From positions 1 through 64,000 of the forward strand of contig MTMI02000011.1 in NCBI GenBank assembly GCA_002011165.2: a stretch of 64,000 nt of DNA, in the 5' to 3' direction. This document shows, one piece after another, positions 21,498 to 30,533 of the stretch (the stretch's first letter is position 1; the number at the start of each line of letters is the position of its first letter). Both the position numbers and the translations under genes were made by a program. The notes beneath the pieces are model-generated. The model worked only from the letters and a program-made list of their open reading frames with translations, did not search any database and had not been told where the DNA came from. Origin of the DNA: Candidatus Mnemosynella biddleae (lineage in GTDB: Archaea > Halobacteriota > Archaeoglobi > Mnemosynellales > Mnemosynellaceae).

Positions 21498-21844
21498 TCG
21501 AAGGATATATTCCATATATCTTTGCCATCTCTCTCTTTGTCCTCGGTCTTGGAACTATAGTGATGAAAAACAATCTAATCAAAATTCTCATAGGTCTTGA
21601 CATCATGGAAAGCGCGGTTCACCTATTCCTAATTTCTCTCGGATACAGAACTGGAGGTACCGCTCCGATCTGGACTGGGATAACAGGAGAGAAAATCTTT
21701 GTTTTGCCCATTCCTCAAGCCCTCACCCTCACAGCAATTGTTATAGGTCTCGCAACCCTTGCAATGGCATTAAGCATCACGGTTCAGGTTTACAGGCATT
21801 ACGGAACCCTTGATATCAGGGAGATCAGGAGGTTGAGAGGATGA
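21494..21844 (+). CDS. mbhG: Mbh complex subunit G, MrpC/NuoK-like
   Basis: 116 residues with three membrane helices, a small NuoK-type subunit. KIYPYIFAISLFVLG-type N-terminus (here EGYIPYIFAISLFVLG), LIKILIGLDIMESAVHLFLI and PIPQALTLTAIVIGLA are family features. The buried glutamate in DIMESAV is the expected proton-path residue. GTG start overlapping mbhF. Confidence 0.9.
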   Translation: MIEGYIPYIFAISLFVLGLGTIVMKNNLIKILIGLDIMESAVHLFLISLGYRTGGTAPIWTGITGEKIFVLPIPQALTLTAIVIGLATLAMALSITVQVYRHYGTLDIREIRRLRG

Positions 21845-23400
21845 ACATTATGGAGCATATTGCAATTCTCGTCGTTATAACACCGCTTTTCGGAGCATTT
21901 TCAACTCCATTTGTCTCTCTTGCCGGGAAGAAAGCCGCAGATATTTGGGTCGGAATCTTCAGCGGTCTGACATTCGTCTTCAGCATTCTTCTCGGTTTGA
22001 AGGTTTTAAGATCCGGCATCGTTATCTATACTCTTGGAGCTCCTGAGCCAGCGATAGCGACAGTTGATTACAATGGTCTCATCTTTCCGGTTAGAATTCT
22101 CTTAGAGGTAGATGCCCTCAGCGCACTTCTTGCTCTGGTCATCTCTCTCATAGGCTTCTTTGCCGCAATATATTCGTGGCGCTACATGGAGCATGATACT
22201 GGAGTAGAGAAGTTTTACACTCTCTTCCTCCTTCTCTTAACAGGGATGCTCGGAATAGTACTCACCGGAGATATATTCAACATGTATGTCTTCCTTGAGA
22301 TAATGTCAATCTCCGCTTATGCGCTTGTTGCCTTTAGAAAAGAAACTTTTGAAGCGGTTGAAGCGGGAATAAAGTATCTGGTCGTTGGCTCTGCAGCTTC
22401 AACGCTGATTCTCCTTGCGGTAGCAATTCTCTACGGTGTCTACGGATCTCTAACCATCGCTCAAATTGCACATCTGATTGAAGTATCTCCCTCACCGCTT
22501 ATCTGGGGCGCTCTCGCTCTTTATCTAACAGGCTTCATACTCAAGGCAGGAATAGTTCCACTGCACATGTGGCTCATAGATGCACATCCAGCAGCTCCAT
22601 CTTCCATCTCAGCCCTGCTTTCTGGAGTTGTTATAAAAACTGGAGCCTATGCGATTATCAGAATATTCTTCACACTTTACGGAGTTGAAGTGATGAACAG
22701 AGCTCTCATAGGATGGATTATTGTTGTGATAGCAGTCATTACGATGTTCGTCGGAGGCTCTCTCGGATTAATTCAGCAGGATCTCAAGAGACTTCTGGCG
22801 TACAGCTCCGTCGCTCAAATGGGTTATATCGCTCTTGGTATTGGAGTAGCTCTTATCGCCTTCAACACCACTGCTGGAGATGCAGGGCTTGTTGGCGCCC
22901 TCTTCCATCTCCTCAATCACGCAATCATGAAGGGAATGCTCTTCTTGATCGCTGGAGTAATTCTTCATCAGCTCGGAACGAGGAATATAAACGAAATGGG
23001 CGGATTAATCAAAAAGATGCCGATAACTTCAGCCTGTTTCATCATCGGAGGTCTTGCAATCGCAGGAGTTCCACCGTTCAATGGTTTCGTCTCGAAGCTG
23101 ATTCTTTATGAAGCGAGTGCGATGATCTCTCCTGCACTTGCAGTGATAGCGATAATTTCCAGCGCTCTGACATTGGGTATGTATCTCAGGGTCATTCAAA
23201 CAGCTTTCCTTGGAAGAGCGCCAGAGACATTAAAAGACATTAGAGATCCTCCAGCTTCTATGCTCATCCCCATAGTCATCCTAGCAATCCTCATAGTCAT
23301 CTTCGGAATTCTACCATCGCTTCCGGTAGATTCCATCATCACACCTGCAGTTGAAGCTGTGAAGAATCAGGCCTCGTATCTCTCGGCGGTGTTGCCATAA
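21841..23400 (+). CDS. mbhH: Mbh complex subunit H, MrpD/NuoN-like antiporter
   Basis: 519 residues with about 14 membrane helices, the main antiporter-like ion pump. Key segments are FLEIMSISAYALVAFRKE (conserved glutamate), LKAGIVPLHMWLIDAHP (lysine and histidine of the central channel), AYSSVAQMGYIALGIG and HLLNHAIMKGMLFL. It should couple electron transfer in the peripheral arm to ion movement. Overlaps mbhG by four bases; a 15-base gap follows before mbhI. Confidence 0.93.
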   Translation: MNIMEHIAILVVITPLFGAFSTPFVSLAGKKAADIWVGIFSGLTFVFSILLGLKVLRSGIVIYTLGAPEPAIATVDYNGLIFPVRILLEVDALSALLALVISLIGFFAAIYSWRYMEHDTGVEKFYTLFLLLLTGMLGIVLTGDIFNMYVFLEIMSISAYALVAFRKETFEAVEAGIKYLVVGSAASTLILLAVAILYGVYGSLTIAQIAHLIEVSPSPLIWGALALYLTGFILKAGIVPLHMWLIDAHPAAPSSISALLSGVVIKTGAYAIIRIFFTLYGVEVMNRALIGWIIVVIAVITMFVGGSLGLIQQDLKRLLAYSSVAQMGYIALGIGVALIAFNTTAGDAGLVGALFHLLNHAIMKGMLFLIAGVILHQLGTRNINEMGGLIKKMPITSACFIIGGLAIAGVPPFNGFVSKLILYEASAMISPALAVIAIISSALTLGMYLRVIQTAFLGRAPETLKDIRDPPASMLIPIVILAILIVIFGILPSLPVDSIITPAVEAVKNQASYLSAVLP

Positions 23401-23415
23401 TGGAGGGAAAGGAAA

Positions 23416-23775
23416 ATGGTGTTTGGAATTGAAACAGGATTTGGATACTGGGATCCTCTAATTTGGGTAGTCCTCTTTGTTCTCATGTTTATAGGAGGCT
23501 ATCTCATAGCTAAATACGCTGCTCAGAGAGCTACTCCTTTCAGAGCAGATGAACTCGAAAGTGAGATCTTCCTCTCTGGCTGGGGAGAAACGGTAGAGAA
23601 AGACCTAAGATTTCCCTCAAAACACCTTTACTGGGGTTTCAGGAAAGCTCTTGAAAGTGCTTGGTACAGGTCTGCAGTGGAGGAGCATAGTGGAATTCTC
23701 ACAACCTACATCTTCTGGATAGTCATTCTCCTCCTTATTCTTATGCTACTCATAGCATTTGGAGGTGCTATGTGA
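23416..23775 (+). CDS. mbhI: Mbh complex subunit I
   Basis: 119 residues with an N-terminal helix (LIWVVLFVLMFIGGYLIAKY), a soluble loop rich in charged residues and a C-terminal helix (TYIFWIVILLLILMLLIAFGG). In Pyrococcus MbhI links the antiporter module to the hydrogenase module; position and topology fit. GGAGGGAAAGG precedes the ATG. Confidence 0.85.
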   Translation: MVFGIETGFGYWDPLIWVVLFVLMFIGGYLIAKYAAQRATPFRADELESEIFLSGWGETVEKDLRFPSKHLYWGFRKALESAWYRSAVEEHSGILTTYIFWIVILLLILMLLIAFGGAM

Positions 23776-24296
23776 TGCTCCAGAAATATATAGCAAAATC
23801 ACCCTGGGTCTTTCATGTGAACACCGGAGGTTGCAACGGATGCGATATAGAAATCCTTGCAGCTTTAACTCCAAGATATGATGCTGAGCGTTTCGGAGTA
23901 AAGCTCGTTGGATCTCCGAGACATGCCGACGTTCTTCTCGTTGCTGGACCAGTAACACACAACGTAATAGAGAAAATAAAGAGAATTTACGAACAAACAC
24001 CGGATCCGAAACTTGTTATCGCAATAGGCGCATGTTCGATGGGATGCTCTGTTTTTCAGGATAGTTACTGCATAGATGGACCTCTGGATGAAGTTATTCC
24101 AGTTCACGTTTACGTTCCTGGATGTCCTCCAAGACCGGAGGCCATCCTCAAAGCAGTTCTGATGGGTGCGGAAGCTCTTCCGGAGATACTCAAAAAAGCG
24201 GAAAAGGGAGAATTACCTCCTGCACCAGATATCAAAGAGAAACTTGAGAGATATACGAAGTATAGGAAGAAAGTTGCGGAGGAGGCGAGTGAATGA
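23775..24296 (+). CDS. mbhJ: Mbh complex subunit J, small hydrogenase subunit (NuoB-like)
   Basis: 173 residues, soluble, binds the proximal [4Fe-4S] cluster next to the NiFe site. Cluster ligands are Cys20 and Cys23 (TGGCNGCDIE), Cys87 (GACSMGC) and Cys117 (VPGCPPRP). It passes electrons between subunits L and N. The ATG at 23775 is preferred (GGAGGTG seven bases upstream) over the GTG at 23772. Confidence 0.94.
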   Translation: MLQKYIAKSPWVFHVNTGGCNGCDIEILAALTPRYDAERFGVKLVGSPRHADVLLVAGPVTHNVIEKIKRIYEQTPDPKLVIAIGACSMGCSVFQDSYCIDGPLDEVIPVHVYVPGCPPRPEAILKAVLMGAEALPEILKKAEKGELPPAPDIKEKLERYTKYRKKVAEEASE

Positions 24297-24868
24297 AACA
24301 TGAGAAACTTTTGGAAGATATGAAGAGAATTCTTGGCGATAATTTTATTTCATCCTATCAGAAAGGAGAGCCAGAAGCTAAACAGCTTTGGATGCGGATA
24401 AAGAAAGAAGGTTTGAGAGATGCGGTTAAATATTTAACTTCTCTCGGAGATCCGCAGTTATCTTTCATAGTTGCAATGGATCTGGAGAAAATAACCAACC
24501 CAATTGTGGAAGGTGAGAGTGGAAAGAAACTGATGCTGACATACACTTTCACCATGTTTCACGAAGATCTCGGGGGGGAAATGATCCTAAATCTTGTTGT
24601 GACAACTCCAAAAGAAGACCCTGTAATTCCTTCAATTTCCGATCTTTGCCCTCTCGCTGAAGTTTATGAGAGAGAAGCCATGAGTATAGTTGGAGTTGAA
24701 ATTCCTGGAGTTGAGAAAACTGGATACGGTAAATGGACACCTCCAGATTTTCCAGAAGATATCTATCCGCTTAGACTTGATGAGAAGGGATTACCTGATG
24801 ATATGAAGAGGAGGTTTAGATGGAGAGAAGAATTAGAGAAGAAGAAAGGCGGTGATCAGAATGAGTGA
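24293..24868 (+). CDS. mbhK: Mbh complex subunit K (NuoC-like, 30 kDa-type)
   Basis: 191 residues, soluble. The NuoC-like pattern is seen in PSISDLCPLAEVYEREAMSI and FPEDIYPLRLDEKGLPDDMK. It packs against the catalytic subunit. Start ATG overlapping the mbhJ stop. A separate gene here, whereas in some group 4 hydrogenases it is fused to the large subunit. Confidence 0.9.
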   Translation: MKHEKLLEDMKRILGDNFISSYQKGEPEAKQLWMRIKKEGLRDAVKYLTSLGDPQLSFIVAMDLEKITNPIVEGESGKKLMLTYTFTMFHEDLGGEMILNLVVTTPKEDPVIPSISDLCPLAEVYEREAMSIVGVEIPGVEKTGYGKWTPPDFPEDIYPLRLDEKGLPDDMKRRFRWREELEKKKGGDQNE

Positions 24869-26096
24869 AGTGATAAGGAAAGGATATTCGGAGTTCGTCA
24901 GAATTCCGATAGGCCCAATTCATCCCGCACTTCACGAGCCTTATTACTTCTTCTTCGAACTTGAAGGAGAGGAAATAAAGAATGTGTGGATAGAGAGCGG
25001 TGGGGTTCACAGAGGTATGGAAGCTCTTGCTCTTAACAGAAACTACCTCCAAATCATTCCCATTGCAGAGAGAATCTGTGGAATTTGTTCAAATTCTCAC
25101 CCTCTCGCTTATACAATGGCAGTGGAAGATGCAGCTGGTATTGAAGTTCCTGAGAGAGCTCAGTATATTCGAGTGATTGCTCAGGAGCTCGAAAGGATTC
25201 ACTCACATATTCTCTGGGCAGGTCTTGGAGCTCATGCAATTGGATTGGATACTGCGTTTTGTTACCTCTGGTGTTTGAGAGAAGATGTACTTGATATCTG
25301 GGAACTCCTCTTTGGAGGAAGAGTTACTCATGCAGTCAACTGGATAGGAGGAACTAAGAAGGATATCAAAGAGGAGGACATTCCGAAAATCCTGAAGATG
25401 TTGAAGAATTTGAGAAAAGCTCTCCCTGAGGTTGTAGATGCATTTCTATATGATCCTACAATTGTGAGAAGGCTTAGAGCTGGAACCCTCACAAAGAAAG
25501 ACGCTCTCAGACTCTCTGCTCTTGGACCTACTGCTAGAGGTTCGGGAGTGAAGAAAGATGTGAGATGGGGTTATGGCCCTCTTGCTTATGGAGACCTCAG
25601 GGATGACTACGGATACAAGCCAATCATTCATCAGGATGGAGATGTTTACGCAAAGACCTACGTCAGACTCATGGAAATAGAGCAGTCTATAGATATCATG
25701 GAGAAAGCTCTCGATGATTTGCCCTCTGGGCCATACAGAGCGATAGAAGGGAAAACCCCTAAAGTGATAGCAACCCTCAAAAAGGTCAAGGGAGCGGAGG
25801 GAATAGGGAGACATGAGGCACCCAGAGGTGAGGTCATCCATTATGTGAGGATGGAGGGAGGAGAAGGTCCTTACAGATGGAGACCAAGGGCACCATCACT
25901 AAACAACAACTTTACGCTTCCTGCAATGCTTGTAGGATGTCAGGTTGCAGATATTCCAATCGTTGTTGCCTCAATAGACCCATGCTTCTCATGCACAGAT
26001 AGGATGACTTTCATAGATGAAAACCACAGAAAATTCGTTTTAAGTTACGATGAGCTCATTAAGATTTCCAGAGAGAAAACTTGGGGGGATGCATGA
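24861..26096 (+). CDS. mbhL: Mbh complex subunit L, catalytic NiFe hydrogenase large subunit
   Basis: 411 residues. Both pairs of nickel-ligand cysteines are intact: Cys73/Cys76 (ERICGICSNSHP) and Cys375/Cys378 (DPCFSCTDRM). This makes it a true hydrogenase rather than an Mbx/Mbs-type or complex I subunit, which lack them. The proton-relay glutamate region is GVHRGMEALA. There is a C-terminal tail beyond the last cysteine (about 33 residues, ending TWGDA), so cleavage by a maturation protease is possible but the family 4 pattern should be checked. The ATG at 24861 has GGTGA five bases upstream. Confidence 0.95.
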   Translation: MSEVIRKGYSEFVRIPIGPIHPALHEPYYFFFELEGEEIKNVWIESGGVHRGMEALALNRNYLQIIPIAERICGICSNSHPLAYTMAVEDAAGIEVPERAQYIRVIAQELERIHSHILWAGLGAHAIGLDTAFCYLWCLREDVLDIWELLFGGRVTHAVNWIGGTKKDIKEEDIPKILKMLKNLRKALPEVVDAFLYDPTIVRRLRAGTLTKKDALRLSALGPTARGSGVKKDVRWGYGPLAYGDLRDDYGYKPIIHQDGDVYAKTYVRLMEIEQSIDIMEKALDDLPSGPYRAIEGKTPKVIATLKKVKGAEGIGRHEAPRGEVIHYVRMEGGEGPYRWRPRAPSLNNNFTLPAMLVGCQVADIPIVVASIDPCFSCTDRMTFIDENHRKFVLSYDELIKISREKTWGDA

Positions 26097-27100
26097 TGGT
26101 GAGTATAGTTGAAGCTCTTGTAGGTCTCTTTGTGTTTCCGGGATTCCTATTCCTATTCCTCTTCGGTTTATTGTTCCAAGGTATGAACAGAAAGCTCATA
26201 GCTAGGCTTCAGGGGAGATATGGTCCTCCAATCATACAGCCTTTCTACGATTTCTTCAAACTCCTAGGAAAGGAGAACATCGTTCCCAAGAATGCAAATG
26301 CTTTCTGGTTCAATGTAGCTCCAATAATAGCTGTTGCATCAGTTGTAACTCTCATGCTCTACATTCCTGTAGGTTATCTCGGACCACTCTCACCCGTTCT
26401 TCCAAGTGGCTTTGGAGATTTGATAGTCATCCTCTATCTCTTCGCCCTTCCCGCAATAGCTTTGATCATTGGTGCATCTGCTTCCGCTTCTCCTTATGCT
26501 GCAATAGGGGCTCAGAGAGAGCTTTCGATGCTCATATCCTATGAGTTCCCTCTTGCCATCGCAATTTTTGCACTGGCTTGGAGAGCTGGAACCTTTGATA
26601 TGGGCGAGCTATTTGCAACTCAGCCTTGGACTCTGGGAGGACCTCTCAATGCAATAGGGTTCCTCCTGATACTCTTGACGGCTCTCTCGGTAATTCCCGG
26701 AAAAGTCGCTGTTGGAGCATTCAACATTCCTGAAGCTAAGGAAGAGATAGCTGGAGGACCTCTAGTAGAATACAGTGGAAGAAATTTAGCCCTTTTCGAG
26801 CTAGCACATTACATGAAGATGTTTGTTATCTCAGCATTCATCGTTGCTCTCTTCCTTGGAGCACCCATTTCACCGCTTATTGGGATGAGCGGATTCTCTG
26901 CAATCGTTGTAGATGTCATCTGGTTCCTATTCAAGGTCTTCATAGTGATCTTCTTCACAGTTACTCTCGTTGCTGCGGTGACGGCAAGACTGAAGATAAC
27001 GCAGGCAGTCACCTTCTATTGGTTCGTTGTGGATGCTCTTGCGATAGTGGGGCTCATTCTTATTGCTGCAGATTACTTCTTCTTCACGGGGGTGATGTAA
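26093..27100 (+). CDS. mbhM: Mbh complex subunit M (NuoH-like)
   Basis: About 335 residues with eight membrane helices. RLQGRYGPPIIQPFYDFFKLLGKE and FNIPEAKEEIAGGPLVEYSG are the NuoH quinone-site loops, here anchoring the hydrogenase arm. The ATG at 26093 overlaps the mbhL stop; ATG 26096 is equally possible. GGGGGGAT precedes them. Confidence 0.93.
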   Translation: MMVSIVEALVGLFVFPGFLFLFLFGLLFQGMNRKLIARLQGRYGPPIIQPFYDFFKLLGKENIVPKNANAFWFNVAPIIAVASVVTLMLYIPVGYLGPLSPVLPSGFGDLIVILYLFALPAIALIIGASASASPYAAIGAQRELSMLISYEFPLAIAIFALAWRAGTFDMGELFATQPWTLGGPLNAIGFLLILLTALSVIPGKVAVGAFNIPEAKEEIAGGPLVEYSGRNLALFELAHYMKMFVISAFIVALFLGAPISPLIGMSGFSAIVVDVIWFLFKVFIVIFFTVTLVAAVTARLKITQAVTFYWFVVDALAIVGLILIAADYFFFTGVM

Positions 27101-27101
27101 A

Positions 27102-27491
27102 ATGGCGTTTCCGAAGCTCGTGAAAATAGGTTTGAGACAGTTAATTCAAGGTCCTGTCACCAATTTATTTCCGAAGACTCCTCCAGTTCCAGTTCCAAGG
27201 GAATTTAGAGGCAAGCCAAGATATGATCGAGAGAAATGCATAGGATGCGGAGCATGTGTGAAGGTCTGTCCATCTGGGGCTGTTGAGTTGATTGAAGATC
27301 CTACTATCGAAAATCCAAAGAAGAGAAAGAAAGTCGAATTCTACATGGGACTCTGCATTTTCTGTTATTTCTGCATGGAGGCATGTCCAGTAGATGCAAT
27401 AAGTTACGGAGACGAGTGGCTCCTATCCTCATACGACAAGTTCGACTCAAAATTAATTGTTAGGGATCTTCCGGAGAGGGAGCAGAGCTAG
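27102..27491 (+). CDS. mbhN: Mbh complex subunit N, 2[4Fe-4S] ferredoxin-like (NuoI-like)
   Basis: 129 residues with two cluster motifs, CIGCGACVKVCP and CIFCYFCMEACP, separated by about 30 residues. It takes electrons from ferredoxin and passes them to subunit J. Last gene of the operon. GGGGGTGAT precedes the ATG, and its 3' end overlaps the convergent maturation-protease gene by 32 bases. Confidence 0.94.
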   Translation: MAFPKLVKIGLRQLIQGPVTNLFPKTPPVPVPREFRGKPRYDREKCIGCGACVKVCPSGAVELIEDPTIENPKKRKKVEFYMGLCIFCYFCMEACPVDAISYGDEWLLSSYDKFDSKLIVRDLPEREQS

Positions 27492-27963
27492 TAAGAATAT
27501 CCAAGAATATTGCAGAAATTAGTTTGGTCGCTCTTGCGACCTCTTTACTCATTTTCTCCCCAAGTTCAATTTTTTTTGGTTGAACACCAAGGAAAAAGAA
27601 CTCGGCTCTTGTATCTCTTCTCAGAAAAGATGCGAAAACTGAGAGTGGAATTTTGTGAGTGCTCATGAAATTCTCTTTTATCGCGTCTTCTCCGAAGATT
27701 ACAACGTCTCCAGGGGAGCTGTTGAAATCAACTGCGTCTATGATTAAAACTTTCTCTGGTTTGAATTCTCTTATTTTTTTTCCGTAATTCTCGGGCATCA
27801 TTTCGGCATCGATCAGAAGAATTCTCTCAGAGTTCACTCTCCTCTTAAGTATCCTCACAAGGACCGCGCCAAATCCGTCATCACCTCTCATAACGTTTCC
27901 TACGCCTACAATTGCAACTCTTCCTTTCAAAATTCTTCTCAGTTCATCCTTTAGTTCTTGCAT
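27460..27963 (-). CDS. Hydrogenase maturation protease (HycI family)
   Basis: About 167 residues. The family start is VAIVGVGNVMRGDDGFGAVL, which carries the Glu/Asp metal ligand region; a second ligand region is LLIDAEMMPENYG, followed by VLIIDAVDFNSSPGDV and a His in MSTHKIPLS. Such proteases trim the large NiFe subunit after nickel insertion, so MbhL is the obvious client. The ATG at 27963 has GAGGAA upstream; an ATG at 27981 with AAAGGGAT is the alternative. It is last in an operon of two radical SAM genes and converges on mbhN. Confidence 0.85.
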   Translation of the reverse strand: MQELKDELRRILKGRVAIVGVGNVMRGDDGFGAVLVRILKRRVNSERILLIDAEMMPENYGKKIREFKPEKVLIIDAVDFNSSPGDVVIFGEDAIKENFMSTHKIPLSVFASFLRRDTRAEFFFLGVQPKKIELGEKMSKEVARATKLISAIFLDILTSSAPSPEDP

Positions 27964-29038
27964 CCCATATTCCTCGGACATATCCCTTTAAAGCTAATTT
28001 TCCCATAATCTTCTTAACTTCTTCTGAAATTTCAGAAGGCCTATCCTTTTCATAGGGAGTTCCCGGAAGGGGGAAGAAGTAATGCGATCTTATTTCTCCT
28101 CCCATTTTCACGATTTCTTTCACCATATCAAGTGTTAACAGCTGATCCTCCTCTTTTTCGCAGGGGAGACCGAAGATCACGTCAACAATTGGCTTTAATC
28201 CATTAGATAAAATCATTTCACAGGCTTCATAGACCTCCGAAACCCCATGACCTCGGGCTATCTCTTTGAGAACCCTCTCGCTTCCCGATTGAGCACCTAT
28301 GTGAATACTTCTATTTTCGCAGTGTTCTGAAATAAGCGAAAGTATATCTTCTGAGACACTATCTGGACGAACTTCCGACGGAAATGTTCCGAAATAAATC
28401 TTTTTGCCTTCTAGAACTTTAAAAAGTTTTTTAATCCACTCTTCTCTTTTCTCACCTCCATATCTGAAGGAATCTGGAGAAATAAAGCGAATCTCCTTGT
28501 ATCTTTTAACCATCTTCACAACATTTTCGGGAGCTCTAAATCTCATCTTCCTTCCAAAGATCCCCGGAGTTTGGCAGTATTTGCATCCGTGCGGGCATCC
28601 TCTTGCAATCTCTACGGGAGCTTTAAATTTGTATGGTTTTGAAAACTCATTGAGATCAATGGGGGTGGGTGGAGGATTTATAATAATTTTTTCACCTTCT
28701 CTGTATGCAATTCCGGGCACATCTTTTATGCTCTCTCTTTTTCTCAGCTTTTCTAGGAGAAGAGGCAAGGACATCTCAGCTTCTCCAATGAGAGCTATAT
28801 CGAAGTAACGAAGAACTTCTCTTGGAGCTCCTGAGGCATGAGGTCCGCCTGCAATGAATACAATCCCGTCTTCTTTCTTTTTCTCAACTTCTGAATAAAT
28901 TCTATTCTTTTCGGGTGTGCAGAACGAATACATTGTAACATCTCTTTGAGGCTCATGTACAAGTTCAAAATCTACCAAAGCCGAAAGAGCTGCTATGGTA
29001 TATTTTGCCTTTTTGGAATCTCTCATGCAGATCCGCAT
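27944..29038 (-). CDS. B12-binding-type radical SAM protein (MJ_1487/TIGR04013-like)
   Basis: 364 residues. The N-terminal part resembles a B12-binding Rossmann domain (GIVFIAGGPHASGAPREVL, then DIALIGEAE), followed by a radical SAM core with Cys148/Cys152/Cys155 (ARGCPHGCKYCQTP) and later SIHIGAQSGSERVL and PIVDVIFGLPCE. The domain order matches a conserved archaeal family of unknown substrate. It overlaps the upstream radical SAM gene by 16 bases and the downstream protease gene by 20 or more, so all three should be made together. Confidence 0.8.
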   Translation of the reverse strand: MRICMRDSKKAKYTIAALSALVDFELVHEPQRDVTMYSFCTPEKNRIYSEVEKKKEDGIVFIAGGPHASGAPREVLRYFDIALIGEAEMSLPLLLEKLRKRESIKDVPGIAYREGEKIIINPPPTPIDLNEFSKPYKFKAPVEIARGCPHGCKYCQTPGIFGRKMRFRAPENVVKMVKRYKEIRFISPDSFRYGGEKREEWIKKLFKVLEGKKIYFGTFPSEVRPDSVSEDILSLISEHCENRSIHIGAQSGSERVLKEIARGHGVSEVYEACEMILSNGLKPIVDVIFGLPCEKEEDQLLTLDMVKEIVKMGGEIRSHYFFPLPGTPYEKDRPSEISEEVKKIMGKLALKGYVRGIWDARTKG

Positions 29039-30498
29039 GATTCCACAAGTTCCTCCGAAGACTCTAGAAGCTCACGGAAGAATCTCTCATTATATATGCA
29101 TCCTGGATCTGGCATAAGAAGATCCCCAAAATATCCATATGCTCTCGCTCTACATCCGCCACAAACATATCTGTAGCGACATTTAGCGCAGGATCCTTTA
29201 AGAGTCTCCCTGTCTCTCAGGTGGCTCATAATCTCCGATTCATCCCAGATTTCCTGAAAGGTCTTCTCCCTCAAATCTCCAACAATGATTGGCATGAAAA
29301 CACATGGTTTCACTTTACCCTCTGGAGTGATCGCACAGTAAAGTCTTCCCGCTCCGCATCCGCTTATGAACTCTGCTATCTCCACAACTCTTTCGTCGAC
29401 TCTCCCTCCGTAGAATGTGAAGGAAATCTCTCCCTCTCCCATTTTCTTCGTCTCCTCAAGAGCCACTCTTGCGTATTGAGGTGCAGTTGAGAAAAGTTCA
29501 AGTTTTCCACTCAATTCCATAGATCTCCTATACATCTTCCTAAGGAGTTCTTCTCTCTGTTTCGGTGTGAGATCCTTCTCGGCTATAAATCTCCCTCTTC
29601 CTGTTGGAACAAAGTTGAATTCAACAATTCTCGAAACTTCCAGTTCAAGAGCAAGCTCTATAACATTATCGAAATCCTCGAAGTTCTCCTTGGTTGCGGT
29701 TATTGCAATTGCAGTTAGAATGTCCGTATTTTTCTTCAAATTCTTTATTCCCTCGATAGCTTTGCCAAATGCTCCCTCAATACCTCTGAATCTATCGTGA
29801 ATCTCAGGTCTCGAGCCATCTATGCTCACTTCTATATATCTCACTCCACTCTTTTCGAGCCGTTTTGCAACCTTTTCTGTTATCAGAGTTCCGTTAGTCG
29901 CGATAGCAACGTACATGTTCTTTGAAGAAGCATAACTGCAAAGATCGTAGATGTCATCTCTCATCAGAGGCTCCCCTCCTGCAAAGGCTAAGGCAACAAC
30001 TCCTGCACGGCTGAGCTGATCTATGACATCCAGAGCTTCTTCTGTGGAGAGCTCGTTTTCCATGAATTTTCCAGCAGTGGCATAGCAATGTTCACATTTC
30101 AGATTACATCCATAAGTGACATCCCAAACTACGAGAAATGGTGCAGAAAGCTTCTGAGGCTTTGTAACTCCATACTGAGAGATGCTTTTCAGAACGTTTA
30201 CAAGTCCTTTCCTCTTTACTCCATCCTTAAAGAAGCTTTTAAAATCTTCGTTTTTAACTCCAAAAATCCTCTGTCCAGATCCGAGGACAAAAGAAATAAG
30301 TGGATAGTAAAGAGCACAGATTCCACTTAAAGCTCTCTTTTCTCCCACATATTTCTCAAGAAGAACCTCCAATCTTGGTTTTCCATAATTCATATCCTCT
30401 CTCACAAGTCTTCTTATGATCCATCGAGTAACAGGATTTCCTACGGTGAGCCTTAACATCTTCGTGAGAGAGACGATCGTCAATTTAGATCCCTCCAT
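29023..30498 (-). CDS. Radical SAM/SPASM protein with long N-terminal extension
   Basis: 491 residues. About 120 residues precede the radical SAM motif Cys131/Cys135/Cys138 (TYGCNLKCEHCYA). GGEPLMRDDIYDLC and the SAM-binding ATNGTLI follow. The C-terminal SPASM region has GCGAGRLYCAITPEGKVKPC and CAKCRYRYVCGGC, expected to hold auxiliary Fe-S clusters. This architecture occurs in AhbC/AhbD heme synthases, NirJ and peptide-modifying enzymes; the substrate is not evident and no small precursor peptide is seen beside it. The ATG at 30498 is used because a TATA element (TATATAAG, 30534-30541) lies inside the longer reading frame. Confidence 0.78.
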   Translation of the reverse strand: MEGSKLTIVSLTKMLRLTVGNPVTRWIIRRLVREDMNYGKPRLEVLLEKYVGEKRALSGICALYYPLISFVLGSGQRIFGVKNEDFKSFFKDGVKRKGLVNVLKSISQYGVTKPQKLSAPFLVVWDVTYGCNLKCEHCYATAGKFMENELSTEEALDVIDQLSRAGVVALAFAGGEPLMRDDIYDLCSYASSKNMYVAIATNGTLITEKVAKRLEKSGVRYIEVSIDGSRPEIHDRFRGIEGAFGKAIEGIKNLKKNTDILTAIAITATKENFEDFDNVIELALELEVSRIVEFNFVPTGRGRFIAEKDLTPKQREELLRKMYRRSMELSGKLELFSTAPQYARVALEETKKMGEGEISFTFYGGRVDERVVEIAEFISGCGAGRLYCAITPEGKVKPCVFMPIIVGDLREKTFQEIWDESEIMSHLRDRETLKGSCAKCRYRYVCGGCRARAYGYFGDLLMPDPGCIYNERFFRELLESSEELVESCGSA

Positions 30499-30533
30499 GA
30501 TAAAATTAACAATCTTTAATCTTGGATTCAAAC

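Noticed and set aside
24861-26096. MbhL as an Mbx/Mbs-type or complex I subunit without hydrogenase activity
   Set aside because: Both CxxC nickel-binding pairs are intact, which those relatives lack.
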